Positions 45,040 through 54,239 of a DNA stretch of 64,000 nt are shown in pieces. A program made the position numbers and the translations under genes. This stretch comes from Arthrobacter alpinus (GTDB lineage Bacteria; Actinomycetota; Actinomycetes; Actinomycetales; Micrococcaceae). The DNA is taken from assembly GCF_001445575.1 (NCBI RefSeq), contig NZ_CP013200.1:1178001-1242000 (forward strand), in the 5' to 3' direction. Below the pieces are notes generated by a model. The model did no database searches. It saw nothing but the letters and a program-made list of their open reading frames with translations, and was not told the DNA's origin. Numbering within the stretch: position 1 is the first letter of the stretch; each line of letters opens with the position of its first letter.

Positions 45040-46746
45040 ATGATCAGCGCCCACACCGCCGCGGCCGTCCGCGCCGCCGAGGAGCCACTGTTGCGCGACG
45101 GCCGCGGAGCGGAACTCATGCTCCGGGCATCTCACGGGCTGGCCCTGGGCGTAGTGAAAATCTTGCGTTCACGCGGCTGCGGCATTTACGGCTCGCGGGT
45201 ACTGGTGCTGGCCGGATCGGGCAACAACGGCGCCGATGCGCTCTACACTGGTGCCTACTTGGCCGCCCGTGGTGCACGCACGACGGCGGTACTCACCGGA
45301 GCGCGGAACCATCCGGAGGCGCTGGCTGCTTTTCGTCGCGCAGGTGGGCGCTGCGTGAGACTTGCTGACGCTCCCCAAGAGAGCGCGGCGGCAGACGGTG
45401 CTGCCCGGGCTGACACTCCCGAAGAGAGCGCAGTGCGAGACTGTGCGACCCGGGAGAGCGCTGCCCGGGGGAGCGCAGCCCAAGCTGACGCAGCCCGGGG
45501 GAGCGCAGCCCAAGCGGCGTTATGGGACGAGGCGGTGCGGGCCGACGCAGTGCTTGACGGGCTCTTGGGTACAGGCGGGCGCGGTGGTTTGCGCGGTGCT
45601 GCTGCCGAGTTTGTGGCCCGGCTGCAGGCGCTCGAAGGGAGCGCCCGGCCAGCCATGGTGGCCTGCGATCTGCCCAGTGGTGTGGACGCCACCACGGGAG
45701 CGGTCCACGGGCCGGTGCTGCGCGCCGATAAGACAGTCACCTTTGGTGCCCATAAAAGCGGGCTGCTCGCGGCCCCGGGAGAACAATTCTGTGGCGCTGT
45801 GGAACTCATCGACATTGGAATTGCGGGCTTCCTGGGGGAGGCCGCGGTGTTCCGGCTCGAGCCTGCCGATCTGGGAACGCTGCTCCCGCAACCGGCTGCT
45901 GCGGGGCACAAATACACGCGGGGAGTGGTAGGGGTCGTGGCAGGTTCGCGGCAATACCCTGGGGCTGGGCTGCTGGCGGTTTCTGCGGCGTCGGCGTGCG
46001 GGCCAGGCATGGTGCGTTACGTGGGTGCGGCCGCCGTGGCGTCCGCCATTCATGGCCGCAATCCGGAGGTGGTCTGTTCCGAGGATTCACCTGCAGAACT
46101 GCGCGTGCAAGCGTGGCTGGTGGGGCCGGGGATTGACGGCGACAACGAACAGCGTGAAAGGGCCGTTGCAGCGATTGCCTCGGGGCTCCCCACGGTGGTT
46201 GACGCCGGAGCCCTGGAGCTAGTTACCCCGTCACAAAATAATCCGGCGGGGACTGATCTGGCACAGCAAACTCCGGCGCAGCAGACTGACAATGCGCAGT
46301 TGATTCTCACACCACACGCAGGGGAGCTGGCAGCCATGATGGCCCGTGCCGGGATCCGGCGGGACCGGGCAAGCGTCGAGGCCGAACCGCTCGCTGCGGC
46401 GCGCGCGGCCGCGGAACTATTCGGTGCTGTGGTCCTGCTAAAGGGAGCCACCACTGTGGTGGCCGCGCCAGGCGGCCGGGTGTTCACTCAGGCCAACGGT
46501 ACCGCGCGGCTGGGCACTGCCGGGAGCGGTGACACCTTGGCCGGGATTCTTGTCGCCCTGTTGGCCATGGCTGCGGCTGAACAGCCGTTGGTGCCCCACG
46601 ATCTTGCGCGTACTGCTGCGCTCGCAGCCGCGCTGCATGGTGAGCTGTCCAGAACTGACATGGACGCCCCGCTGAACGCCGGAGAGCTGGCGGGGCGCAT
46701 CCCTCACGTTTGGGCACAATTGTGCCAAATAAGACCGCAGGGTTGA
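45040..46746 (+). CDS. nnr: Bifunctional NAD(P)H-hydrate repair enzyme (epimerase/dehydratase)
   Basis: Repairs hydrated NADH/NADPH. The 568-residue product has the YjeF N-terminal epimerase domain (GSGNNGADALYTGAYLAARG near residue 60; CDLPSGVDATTGAVHGPVLR) and the C-terminal ADP/ATP-dependent dehydratase of ribokinase-like fold (KYTRGVVGVVAGSRQYPGAG; LTPHAGELAAM; GTAGSGDTLAGILVALLA). Between the epimerase motifs, residues about 112-160 hold an Ala/Glu/Arg repeat tract that reads as an insertion. ATG 45040 is chosen on position after the acpS stop; the ribosome binding site is weak. glgX follows 25 bases later. Confidence 0.9.
   Translation: MISAHTAAAVRAAEEPLLRDGRGAELMLRASHGLALGVVKILRSRGCGIYGSRVLVLAGSGNNGADALYTGAYLAARGARTTAVLTGARNHPEALAAFRRAGGRCVRLADAPQESAAADGAARADTPEESAVRDCATRESAARGSAAQADAARGSAAQAALWDEAVRADAVLDGLLGTGGRGGLRGAAAEFVARLQALEGSARPAMVACDLPSGVDATTGAVHGPVLRADKTVTFGAHKSGLLAAPGEQFCGAVELIDIGIAGFLGEAAVFRLEPADLGTLLPQPAAAGHKYTRGVVGVVAGSRQYPGAGLLAVSAASACGPGMVRYVGAAAVASAIHGRNPEVVCSEDSPAELRVQAWLVGPGIDGDNEQRERAVAAIASGLPTVVDAGALELVTPSQNNPAGTDLAQQTPAQQTDNAQLILTPHAGELAAMMARAGIRRDRASVEAEPLAAARAAAELFGAVVLLKGATTVVAAPGGRVFTQANGTARLGTAGSGDTLAGILVALLAMAAAEQPLVPHDLARTAALAAALHGELSRTDMDAPLNAGELAGRIPHVWAQLCQIRPQG
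45463..45515 (+). repeat. Internal 30-bp-period tandem repeat in nnr
   Basis: A 23-base sequence beginning GCCCGGGGGAGCGCAGCCC occurs at 45463-45485 and again at 45493-45515. The DNA on either side is a diverged continuation rich in GAGAGCGC. It encodes the low-complexity insertion in the epimerase domain. The period is a multiple of three, so frame is kept. Confidence 0.75.
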
Positions 46747-46771
46747 CAGCACTTTTCGAGGAGACGAAGCT

Positions 46772-48892
46772 ATGGAAATTTGGCCGGGTAAAAACCATCC
46801 GTTGGGCGCAAGTGTGGATCGGGACGGGACCAACTTTGCCTTGTTCAGCGAAGACGCCACGGCAGTGACGTTGTGTCTCTTTGATGCGGACGGAGCCGAG
46901 TCGCAGCTGTCACTGACCGAAGTGGACGGCTATGTGTGGCACGGCTACGTTCCTGGCGCCGGGCAGGGGCAGCGGTACGGGTTCAGAGTTGACGGACCGT
47001 GGGAGCCAGCCAATGGCCTCCGGTTCAACAGGGCCAAGTTGCTGCTGGATCCCTACGCGAAAGGGGTCGAGGGTGCCGTGGAGTGGGGGCAGGAAGTCTT
47101 TGCCTACCAATTGGGGGAACCGCTACTGCGCAACGATGCGGATTCGGCGGCCCACAGCTACCGGGGAGTGGTGGTGGATGATGCCTTCGATTGGAACAGC
47201 GCTGACGGGACGCCTGATCGCGGCCCGGATATCCCGTACCACCAGAGCGTCATTTACGAGGCCCACGTCAAGGGATTGACGCAGTTGCACCCGGACGTCC
47301 CAGAGGAGCTGCGTGGCAGTTATGCCGCTGTGGCCCACCCGGCCGTGGTGGCCCACCTCAAAAAGTTGGGCGTGACCGCCGTCGAACTTATGCCCGTGCA
47401 TCAGTTTGTGCAGGATGAGCGGCTCCTGGAGCAGGGATTGCGCAATTACTGGGGGTACAACACCATTGGCTTTTTCGCCCCGCACAATGAGTACGCCGCC
47501 ACCGCGGATCCCTGCGATCACGTCCGGGAATTCAAAACCATGGTCAAGGAACTGCACCGCAATGGGCTGGAGGTGATCCTCGATGTTGTCTACAACCACA
47601 CGGCGGAGGGCAATCATCTGGGCCCCACGTTGTCATTCCGGGGCATTGACAATGCCGCATACTACCGCCTGCAGGAGGAGAACAAGGAACAGTATTTGGA
47701 CTACACGGGCACAGGAAATTCGCTCAACGTCAGGTCGCCGCACTCCCTCCAGCTCATCATGGACTCGCTGCGCTACTGGGTGAGTGAGATGCATGTGGAC
47801 GGGTTCCGTTTTGATCTCGCCGCCACGCTGGCCAGGGAATTTTACGACGTCGACAAGCTCTCCTCCTTCTTCGACATGGTGCAGCAGGACCCCATCGTCT
47901 CGCGGGTCAAGCTCATTGCCGAGCCGTGGGATTTGGGACCCGGCGGCTATCAGGTGGGCAACTTCCCGCCGCAGTGGACCGAATGGAACGGAAAATTCCG
48001 GGACACTGTCCGGGATTTTTGGCGCGGCGAACCCTCAACGCTGGGTGAGTTTGCTGCCCGGCTGACAGGCTCATCGGATCTTTACGGGCATTCCGGGCGG
48101 CGCCCCGTGGCCTCGATCAACTTTGTCACGGCCCACGATGGCTTCACGCTGGCGGATCTGGTGAGCTACAACGACAAGCACAATGAGGCCAACGGGGAAG
48201 AAAACCGTGATGGTGAATCCCATAACCGCTCCTGGAATCACGGGGTGGAGGGGCCTACCTCTGATCCGGCTGTGCTCGAGCTCCGTGCGCGCGGCCAGCG
48301 TAACTTCCTCACCACCCTCCTGCTTTCCCAGGGCGTGCCAATGTTGTTGCACGGCGATGAACTGGGGCGCAGCCAACAGGGCAACAACAACGGCTATGCG
48401 CAGGATTCGGCGCTCACGTGGATTGATTGGGAGCATGCCGATTCCGCCCTCATCGACTTTGTCTCCGCGCTGGGAGCCTTGCGAAAAGCGCACCCCGTGT
48501 TCCGGCGTCGTAGGTTCTTTGACGGGCGGCCCGTGGAACGCGGGGACGACGGCGCACTGCCGGACATTGTGTGGCTGCGGCCCGACGCGGCGGCCATGGC
48601 CCCTGCCGATTGGGACAACGGATTTGGGCGCAGCATTGGGGTTTTCCTTAACGGTGGGGGCATTCCGGACTGTGATACAAAAGGTCAGCCAGTGGTGGAT
48701 GACTGCTTCCTGATGCTGTTCAACGGCGGCGATGGCCCAGTGGACTTCACGCTCCCGGCCGAGGACTACTCCACGCGGTGGGTGGTAGAAATCCACACCA
48801 ATGGTGTGAGCGCCAGCGAGTTCTCGGCCGGAGCCGTGGTGGGCGTTGCGGCGCACTCGGTGTTGGTTCTGCGCGCCCCGGAGCGCAACTAG
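46772..48892 (+). CDS. glgX: Glycogen debranching enzyme GlgX
   Basis: Hydrolyses alpha-1,6 branches of glycogen left by phosphorylase. The 706-residue product has an N-terminal CBM48 (PLGASVDRDGTNFALFSEDA) and a GH13_11 barrel with DVVYNHTAEGNHLGP, the nucleophile Asp in VDGFRFDLAATLARE, acid Glu in LIAEPWDLGPGGYQVGNFP and the transition-state Asp in VTAHDGFTLADLV. GAGGAG precedes the ATG. It follows nnr closely, possibly as an operon, and precedes the aldo/keto reductase by 37 bases. Confidence 0.93.
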   Translation: MEIWPGKNHPLGASVDRDGTNFALFSEDATAVTLCLFDADGAESQLSLTEVDGYVWHGYVPGAGQGQRYGFRVDGPWEPANGLRFNRAKLLLDPYAKGVEGAVEWGQEVFAYQLGEPLLRNDADSAAHSYRGVVVDDAFDWNSADGTPDRGPDIPYHQSVIYEAHVKGLTQLHPDVPEELRGSYAAVAHPAVVAHLKKLGVTAVELMPVHQFVQDERLLEQGLRNYWGYNTIGFFAPHNEYAATADPCDHVREFKTMVKELHRNGLEVILDVVYNHTAEGNHLGPTLSFRGIDNAAYYRLQEENKEQYLDYTGTGNSLNVRSPHSLQLIMDSLRYWVSEMHVDGFRFDLAATLAREFYDVDKLSSFFDMVQQDPIVSRVKLIAEPWDLGPGGYQVGNFPPQWTEWNGKFRDTVRDFWRGEPSTLGEFAARLTGSSDLYGHSGRRPVASINFVTAHDGFTLADLVSYNDKHNEANGEENRDGESHNRSWNHGVEGPTSDPAVLELRARGQRNFLTTLLLSQGVPMLLHGDELGRSQQGNNNGYAQDSALTWIDWEHADSALIDFVSALGALRKAHPVFRRRRFFDGRPVERGDDGALPDIVWLRPDAAAMAPADWDNGFGRSIGVFLNGGGIPDCDTKGQPVVDDCFLMLFNGGDGPVDFTLPAEDYSTRWVVEIHTNGVSASEFSAGAVVGVAAHSVLVLRAPERN

Positions 48893-48929
48893 ACGCAAAT
48901 CACAGTCCAATCGTGGCAAGATGGAAGGT

Positions 48930-49967
48930 ATGACCTTTCACGCCGCGGAGAACCGCTATGAAACCATGCCCTACCGACGAGTCGGCCGTAGCGGCCTGAA
49001 GCTGCCTGCCATCTCGCTGGGTTTGTGGCACAACTTTGGGGACGACAAGTCTTTCGAGGTGCAGCGCGACATTCTGCGTCGCGCCTTCGACCTGGGCGTG
49101 ACGCACTTTGATCTGGCCAACAACTACGGCCCGCCCGCTGGAAGTGCGGAGACCAACTTTGGCCGCCACTTCAAAGACGACTTTGCCGCGCACCGCAACG
49201 AACTGATCATTTCCACCAAGGCCGGCTACGCCATGTGGCCTGGCCCGTACGGCGAATGGGGCTCACGCAAGAGCTTGCTAGGCAGCTTGGACAGCTCGCT
49301 GACACGCATGGGCCTGGATTATGTGGATATCTTCTACAGCCACCGCCCCGACCCGGACACCCCCATGGAAGAAACCATGGGGGCGCTGGATCACGCGGTC
49401 CGCTCCGGAAAGGCGCTGTACGCGGGCATTTCCTCTTACACGCCGGCCCAGACGCTGGAAGCTGCCCGGATCCTGAAGGAAATGGGCACCCCGCTACTTA
49501 TCCACCAGCCTTCCTACTCCATGCTCAACCGCTGGACCGAGGACGGGGAACCGAACCTTTATGAAACGCTCGACGCCGTCGGGGCCGGTTCCATTGCCTT
49601 CTCACCTCTTGCCCAGGGTGTGCTGACGGATAGGTACCTCAAGGGTGTGCCGGCGGATTCACGCGCCGCTAAGGAGCACTTCCTGTCAGAGAATGACCTG
49701 ACGGAAGAAAAAATGGCGCGGGTTCGCGGACTCAACGATATTGCTGCCGCGCGTGAGCAGTCACTGGCGCAGATGGCCATTGCCTGGATCCTGCGCGATC
49801 AGATCAAGGGCACCCCTGTGACCTCGGCGCTCGTGGGCGCCTCCAGCGTCACTCAGTTGGAAAATAACGTGGCCGCCATCAACAACCTCGAGTTCAGCGA
49901 CGGTGAGCTCAGCGCGATTGATGAGTTCGCCGTCGAATCTGACATCAACCGGTGGAAGCCGAAGTAA
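48930..49967 (+). CDS. Aldo/keto reductase, MgrA/YghZ-like
   Basis: NADPH-dependent carbonyl reductase; 345 residues. The catalytic tetrad is visible: Asp and Tyr in FDLANNYGPPAGSAETNFGR, Lys in IISTKAGYAMWPG, and His in IFYSHRPDPDTPMEE; the NADPH-binding end carries SALVGASSVTQLENNVAAIN. The PPAGSAE and GYAMWPG forms match the L-glyceraldehyde-3-phosphate reductase branch. The start is ambiguous: ATG 48930 (7 bases after a CAAGAT box) or ATG 48921, three codons earlier. No clear ribosome binding site for either. It is the last gene of a short plus-strand run after glgX. Confidence 0.88.
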   Translation: MTFHAAENRYETMPYRRVGRSGLKLPAISLGLWHNFGDDKSFEVQRDILRRAFDLGVTHFDLANNYGPPAGSAETNFGRHFKDDFAAHRNELIISTKAGYAMWPGPYGEWGSRKSLLGSLDSSLTRMGLDYVDIFYSHRPDPDTPMEETMGALDHAVRSGKALYAGISSYTPAQTLEAARILKEMGTPLLIHQPSYSMLNRWTEDGEPNLYETLDAVGAGSIAFSPLAQGVLTDRYLKGVPADSRAAKEHFLSENDLTEEKMARVRGLNDIAAAREQSLAQMAIAWILRDQIKGTPVTSALVGASSVTQLENNVAAINNLEFSDGELSAIDEFAVESDINRWKPK

Positions 49968-50023
49968 CCTGTAACACAGCTTTTGCACGTAAATGCAAGT
50001 GTTCGTAACAAATAAGTGAGATT

Positions 50024-50057
50024 TTGGCGTCCTGAAGGAACAAAATCGGGACGCCAA
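50024..50057 (+). terminator. Hairpin after the aldo/keto reductase
   Basis: 9-bp perfect arms TTGGCGTCC (50024-50032) and GGACGCCAA (50049-50057). AGTTGTC follows, with little T-run. The rest of the 239-base gap to the inositol synthase gene has no further feature except the ribosome binding site. Confidence 0.55.
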
Positions 50058-50206
50058 GAGTTGTCTAGAATGGTTAAGGCGCCGTAGGGGCGTCAGATCC
50101 GGCCAAGTAGCCGTGCGTCGTGTCTTTATGGTTACCGTGAAGCAGTGCGTCGACCCATCACCGTAGTGTGTGCGCCGGATCCGTGTGAGTTTTATGAAGG
50201 AGTTCC

Positions 50207-51286
50207 GTGTCCAATCATCCTATTCGGGTCGCCATCGTCGGTGTAGGCAACTGTGCCTCATCGCTGGTTCAAGGCGTCCAGTACTACCACGATGCAGACC
50301 CGACCGTGAAGGTTCCGGGCCTGATGCATGTTGAGTTCGGCAAGTACCACGTGAACGACGTGCAGTTTGTTGCTGCATTCGACGTTGATAGCAAGAAGGT
50401 CGGCCTGGATCTCTCTGAGGCCATTGGCGCCAGCGAGAACAACACCATCAAGCTTGCAGACGTGCCGAACCTCAACGTTCCCGTGCTGCGTGGACACACC
50501 CTTGATGGTCTGGGCAAGTACTACCGCGAGACCATCGTCGAGTCCGACGCCGAAGCCGTTGACATTGTTGCAACGCTGAAAGCCGCCAAGGTTGACGTCA
50601 TGGTTTGCTACCTGCCCGTTGGCTCCGACGCTGCTGCTAAGTTCTACGCACAGTGCGCCATCGACGCCGGTGTTGCCTTCGTCAACGCCCTCCCCGTCTT
50701 CATTGCCGGGACCAAGGAATGGGCCGACAAGTTCACCGCAGCCGGTGTGCCGATCGTTGGCGATGACATCAAGTCCCAGATCGGTGCAACCATCACGCAC
50801 CGCGTCATGGCTAAGTTGTTCGAAGACCGCGGCGTGATCTTGGACCGCACCTACCAGCTCAACGTTGGTGGCAACATGGACTTCAAGAACATGCTCGAGC
50901 GCGATCGCCTGGAATCCAAGAAGATCTCCAAGACTCAGGCCGTCACCTCCAACACCTCAGCCGTGTTGTCCGCTGACGACGTGCACATTGGCCCGTCGGA
51001 TTACGTTGCCTGGCTCGATGACCGCAAGTGGGCCTTTGTCCGCCTTGAAGGCCGTAACTTCGGTGACGCTCCGGTTTCCTTGGAATACAAGCTTGAAGTT
51101 TGGGATTCACCCAACTCGGCCGGTGTCATCATCGACGCCATCCGCGCAGCCAAGATTGCTTTGGACCGCGGCATCGGTGGACCCATCCTCTCGGCTTCCA
51201 GCTACTTCATGAAGTCCCCGCCGGAGCAGTACAACGATGACATCGCCTTTGAAAAGGTAGAAGCCTTCATCCGCGGCGACGCCTAA
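50207..51286 (+). CDS. ino1: Inositol-3-phosphate synthase (actinobacterial type)
   Basis: Converts glucose-6-phosphate to inositol-phosphate, which in actinobacteria feeds phosphatidylinositol lipids and mycothiol. The 359-residue product has the NAD-binding start [20 protein letters not shown], the segment [20 protein letters not shown], and [20 protein letters not shown] with the conserved catalytic-site lysines. Length is normal for the short actinobacterial form. Start GTG 50207 follows AAGGAG. It stands alone and is followed by a terminator. Confidence 0.96.
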   Translation: MSNHPIRVAIVGVGNCASSLVQGVQYYHDADPTVKVPGLMHVEFGKYHVNDVQFVAAFDVDSKKVGLDLSEAIGASENNTIKLADVPNLNVPVLRGHTLDGLGKYYRETIVESDAEAVDIVATLKAAKVDVMVCYLPVGSDAAAKFYAQCAIDAGVAFVNALPVFIAGTKEWADKFTAAGVPIVGDDIKSQIGATITHRVMAKLFEDRGVILDRTYQLNVGGNMDFKNMLERDRLESKKISKTQAVTSNTSAVLSADDVHIGPSDYVAWLDDRKWAFVRLEGRNFGDAPVSLEYKLEVWDSPNSAGVIIDAIRAAKIALDRGIGGPILSASSYFMKSPPEQYNDDIAFEKVEAFIRGDA

Positions 51287-51296
51287 CCCCCCTGTC

Positions 51297-51346
51297 CCGA
51301 CGCGGCATCACTTTCCGGCGGTTTTCTGCCGACGCCGCATCACTTT
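51297..51346 (+). repeat. Dispersed small repeat, copy A (two units)
   Basis: Two near-identical units, CCGACGCGGCATCACTTT at 51297-51314 and CCGACGCCGCATCACTTT at 51329-51346, with a period of 32 bases. The whole ~50-base pattern recurs in reverse orientation at 52452-52503, on the other side of the DUF559-like gene. Confidence 0.75.
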
Positions 51347-51360
51347 AGGGCGATAAATAT

Positions 51361-51389
51361 GGGACGCTCCCTCTTTGAGGGCGCGTCCC
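51361..51389 (+). terminator. Terminator downstream of ino1
   Basis: Stem of 7 bp (51361-51367 with 51383-51389) plus an inner CCCTC/GAGGG pairing with TTT loop, followed by ATTGCTTTT. It may serve both ino1 and the convergent gene. Confidence 0.78.
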
Positions 51390-51415
51390 ATTGCTTTTAA
51401 TCAGTTGGTACTCAT

Positions 51416-52366
51416 CTACCGCTTGCCCTCGAAGCCGGATGCCAGCTTAGGATCTCGCCACGCTTGATACAGGGCCTTTCGAATGCGCTTCACCGCGTCC
51501 TGAAAACCGTCCGCCAGATCCTTCTGTGTAAAGATCAGCACAGCCCAGCCAGCATTTTCGAAGGCCTTGTCCCGTCTCCTATCGCTGAACTGCTGCAACT
51601 CGTCCAGGTGATGGGCGCCGTCGTACTGCATGGCGATGCGCCGGGCGCGATAGCCGGCATCAGCAGACGGCCCGTCATTTCGGCTCCAAAGGTTGAGCTG
51701 AAGTTCTGGCTCAGGCAGTCCGGCGTCGGCTATGGCCAGACGCAAAAGGGTTTCGGGAGCAGAATCTGCCCCGACGCGCATAAGGTTCAGGGCGTCGCGG
51801 GCCCGCACAATACCTTGGAGATTGCGGTGTCGGCTCGCCATCTCGCGCAGGGATGTGACGGTCGCGTAGGGTTCACTGCGGCCCTCGAATTCGGCTCGGG
51901 GTAGGCGAATAAGCTGGTCTCCCATGCAGACGAGATCAGGCAAGGGAAGCACGCGGGCCAGATCGAGCCAGGTGCGCGAACGAGTGCTCAGCTGCATCCC
52001 GTCTACGGATTCGATCTCGCCGCGCAGCGCTGTCACATTGTGGCTGACGATGCCTTTTCGGCGCAACTGCGGGAGCTGGCGGGGCTTACTGAGGTGAAGC
52101 TCATCTGAATCTGCCAGCCACGGCGGCAGAATTAGCTCGTGAAGCCGCGCGGCCGTGGAATGCGATATCCAGGCGCCGGGCGATGCTGCCGAGAGCACCC
52201 GGGCGGCATCCCGGAGGTCAAAGTCCCAGCCATGCGGCCGGTAAATCCCATGGCTAACGTTGATGTGCTGGCGGTTCTTGAGCTGGTCCGGGGTCAGACC
52301 CGAGGCGAGTGCTTCACGGTATGTAAAGGGCACCTGGGTGAGAGAGAACGCGTCGCTGGGTTCCAT
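51416..52366 (-). CDS. AbiEi-like/DUF559-domain protein
   Basis: 316-residue protein of unknown precise role. The N-terminal region (LTQVPFTYREALASGLTPDQ, then HGIYRPHGW) resembles the winged-helix antitoxin domain of AbiEi proteins. The C-terminal part resembles DUF559/Vsr-like PD-(D/E)XK nucleases, with ETLLRLAIADAGLPEPELQ, ADAGYRARRIAMQYDGAHH and FSDRRRDKAFENAGWAVLIF. Such fused proteins are common, variable genes in actinobacteria and are often called type IV toxin-antitoxin antitoxins; no toxin partner is present here. It stands alone, flanked on both sides by copies of a short repeat in opposite orientation. The start at 52366 is the first in-frame ATG of that frame. Confidence 0.75.
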   Translation of the reverse strand: MEPSDAFSLTQVPFTYREALASGLTPDQLKNRQHINVSHGIYRPHGWDFDLRDAARVLSAASPGAWISHSTAARLHELILPPWLADSDELHLSKPRQLPQLRRKGIVSHNVTALRGEIESVDGMQLSTRSRTWLDLARVLPLPDLVCMGDQLIRLPRAEFEGRSEPYATVTSLREMASRHRNLQGIVRARDALNLMRVGADSAPETLLRLAIADAGLPEPELQLNLWSRNDGPSADAGYRARRIAMQYDGAHHLDELQQFSDRRRDKAFENAGWAVLIFTQKDLADGFQDAVKRIRKALYQAWRDPKLASGFEGKR

Positions 52367-52451
52367 CTCTTAATTGTGGCCCAGCGCGGACGCCTGCCGC
52401 AGAAGTTATCCACAGGTAGGAACGCCAACCGGCCCCCACAAAAGTGTGGAG

Positions 52452-52503
52452 GCCGGAAGGTGATGCGGCGTGTGCGAAAAACCGCCGGAAGGTGATGCGG
52501 CGT
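52452..52503 (-). repeat. Dispersed small repeat, copy B (two units, inverted)
   Basis: GCCGGAAGGTGATGCGGCGT occurs at 52452-52471 and 52484-52503, again with a 32-base period. Its reverse complement matches copy A at 51297-51346, including the intervening CCGGCGGTTTT. It ends 5 bases from the stop codon of the alpha-glucosidase gene. Confidence 0.75.
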
Positions 52504-52508
52504 TGCTA

Positions 52509-54239
52509 TTAGGGGGCGAGCCAGAGGGTAGTTTCGGGAGGGATTGTTCCTGCCTGTTCGCTCCCTGCGCCGTCCGCTGCTTCCGTTGCTGTGCCGGAAG
52601 TGAGGACTACCCTGGACAGGTCGACGCCGGATGGCAGCACTGCGGGCACCGCCGCAAAGTTGGTAATCACCTCCCAGCCGTTGGGGCGCCGGTAGTGAAT
52701 CACCTCCGACTCGGGGGAGCTGAGCCACTCAAGCGACTCTTCAGCCTGCAATTCGCGGCGCAGCTTCAGGGCCGCCCGGTACATTTCCAGCGTTGAACCG
52801 GCAACCCCGGCCTGGGCGTCGGCGGCGAACTCGCCAAACCACTCCGGCTGTGGCAGCCACGGTATGCCACCAAAACCGAAGTCTGCTTCGCTGGCTGACC
52901 ATGGCAGCGGAACCCGGCAACCGTCGCGGCCTTTGACCTTATGGAGCGTGCGGAACCAGGTTGGATCCTGCAACACCGAAGCTGGTAGCTCCGCGGCTTC
53001 GAATAGTCCTAGTTCCTCGCCCTGGTAGAGATAGGCGGAACCCGGGAGCCCCAGCATGAATAGCGTTGCGGCCCGGGCCCGGCGCAAACCGCGCGCCGAA
53101 TCGAGTGCCGGGGTAGCGCCGTCGGCCAGTAGCCACGCTTCCAGGTCTTCGCGGGTGCTGCCGTCGGGCAGACCGTAGCGGGATGGGTGGCGAACCACAT
53201 CGTGGTTGGAGAATACCCAGGTGGACGACGCGCCGGAGGAAGCAGCCTCCGAGAGGCACTTCTGCGCAATGGCACGGAATTCCGTGGCAAGAAACGGCGC
53301 CTGCAGCAGATCGAAGTTGAACGCCTGGCCCAACTCTGTGGGGCGCGCGTACTTCAAACGACGGTCGGTGAACGGTACCCAGGCCTCGGCCACGGCAGCC
53401 TTGGGTGGATCGTATTCATTGAGAACTGAGCGCCAACCCTCAAAGACTTCATGCACGGCGTCGCGGTCAAAGAGGGGATCGCTGCCGTCATCGACGAGGA
53501 TTTCCAGGTCCGGCTTGGAACGCAGCGGCAGGGACATGTCCTTGACGAGTGCGTGCGCCACATCGATGCGGAAGCCATCCACGCCGCGGTCAGACCAGAA
53601 ACGCAAGGTGGTGTGGAAGTCCTCCCGCACCTCTGGATTGTCCCAGTTGAAATCGGGCTGTTCGGTGGCGAACAGGTGCAGGTACCACTGGCCCAGCGAG
53701 CCAGCGTTTGGTCCGGCCGCTTCCACCACCCGCGTCCAAGCAGCTCCACCAAAGTGGGAGGGCCAATCCGAGGGCGGCAGCTCGCCGTCGTTCCCTAGTC
53801 CATCTAGGAAATGGTACCGGGCACGCTCCGCGGAACCTGGTGCAGCAGCAAGAGCTGCCTTAAACCAGGTGTGCCGGTTGGAGCTGTGATTGGGCACCAC
53901 GTCCACAATCACTCGGATGCCGGCTGCGTGCGCGGCTGCAACCATGGCATCGAAATCCGTCAGCGAGCCCAACCGGGGATCAACGTTGCGGTAATCATCG
54001 ACGTCGTACCCGCCGTCGGCCAGCGCGGAGGGGTAGAACGGGCTGAGCCAGATCGCGTCAATACCCAGCTCGGAGAGGTAGCCCATGCGGGCCGTGACAC
54101 CGGGCAGGTCCCCCATGCCATCGCCGTTGGAATCGGCAAAACTGCGCGGGTAAATCTGATAGACGGCCGCCTGACGCCACCACGGAGACGGCGAAACAGA
54201 AACAGAACCAGAAACAGAATCAGAAAGTGATGCGGTCAT
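52509..54239 (-). CDS. Alpha-glucosidase, GH13 family
   Basis: 576-residue oligo-alpha-glucosidase (GH13), no signal peptide and so cytoplasmic. Motifs in order: AAVYQIYPRSFADSNGDGMG at the start of the barrel, IVDVVPNHSS, the nucleophile Asp in VDGFRIDVAHALVKD, the acid Glu in AAVAEAWVPF, and VFSNHDVVRHPSR. The N-terminal ~20 residues are a Ser/Val repeat. It is the last gene of the alpha-galactoside operon; the TAA of the preceding permease overlaps its ATG by one base. It would hydrolyse the glucosyl part, such as sucrose or melibiose-derived glucosides, after alpha-galactosidase acts. Confidence 0.88.
   Translation of the reverse strand: MTASLSDSVSGSVSVSPSPWWRQAAVYQIYPRSFADSNGDGMGDLPGVTARMGYLSELGIDAIWLSPFYPSALADGGYDVDDYRNVDPRLGSLTDFDAMVAAAHAAGIRVIVDVVPNHSSNRHTWFKAALAAAPGSAERARYHFLDGLGNDGELPPSDWPSHFGGAAWTRVVEAAGPNAGSLGQWYLHLFATEQPDFNWDNPEVREDFHTTLRFWSDRGVDGFRIDVAHALVKDMSLPLRSKPDLEILVDDGSDPLFDRDAVHEVFEGWRSVLNEYDPPKAAVAEAWVPFTDRRLKYARPTELGQAFNFDLLQAPFLATEFRAIAQKCLSEAASSGASSTWVFSNHDVVRHPSRYGLPDGSTREDLEAWLLADGATPALDSARGLRRARAATLFMLGLPGSAYLYQGEELGLFEAAELPASVLQDPTWFRTLHKVKGRDGCRVPLPWSASEADFGFGGIPWLPQPEWFGEFAADAQAGVAGSTLEMYRAALKLRRELQAEESLEWLSSPESEVIHYRRPNGWEVITNFAAVPAVLPSGVDLSRVVLTSGTATEAADGAGSEQAGTIPPETTLWLAP
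54193..54222. repeat. Hexanucleotide repeat in the alpha-glucosidase 5' end
   Basis: Five hexamers of the form GAAACA/GAACCA/GAATCA at 54193-54222. On the coding strand they give Ser-Val, Ser-Gly and Ser-Asp steps near the N-terminus. The unit length keeps the frame. Confidence 0.8.

Noticed and set aside
54193..54222. Phase-variable switch at the alpha-glucosidase start
   Set aside because: The unit is six bases, so gain or loss of units keeps the frame; only the tail length would change.
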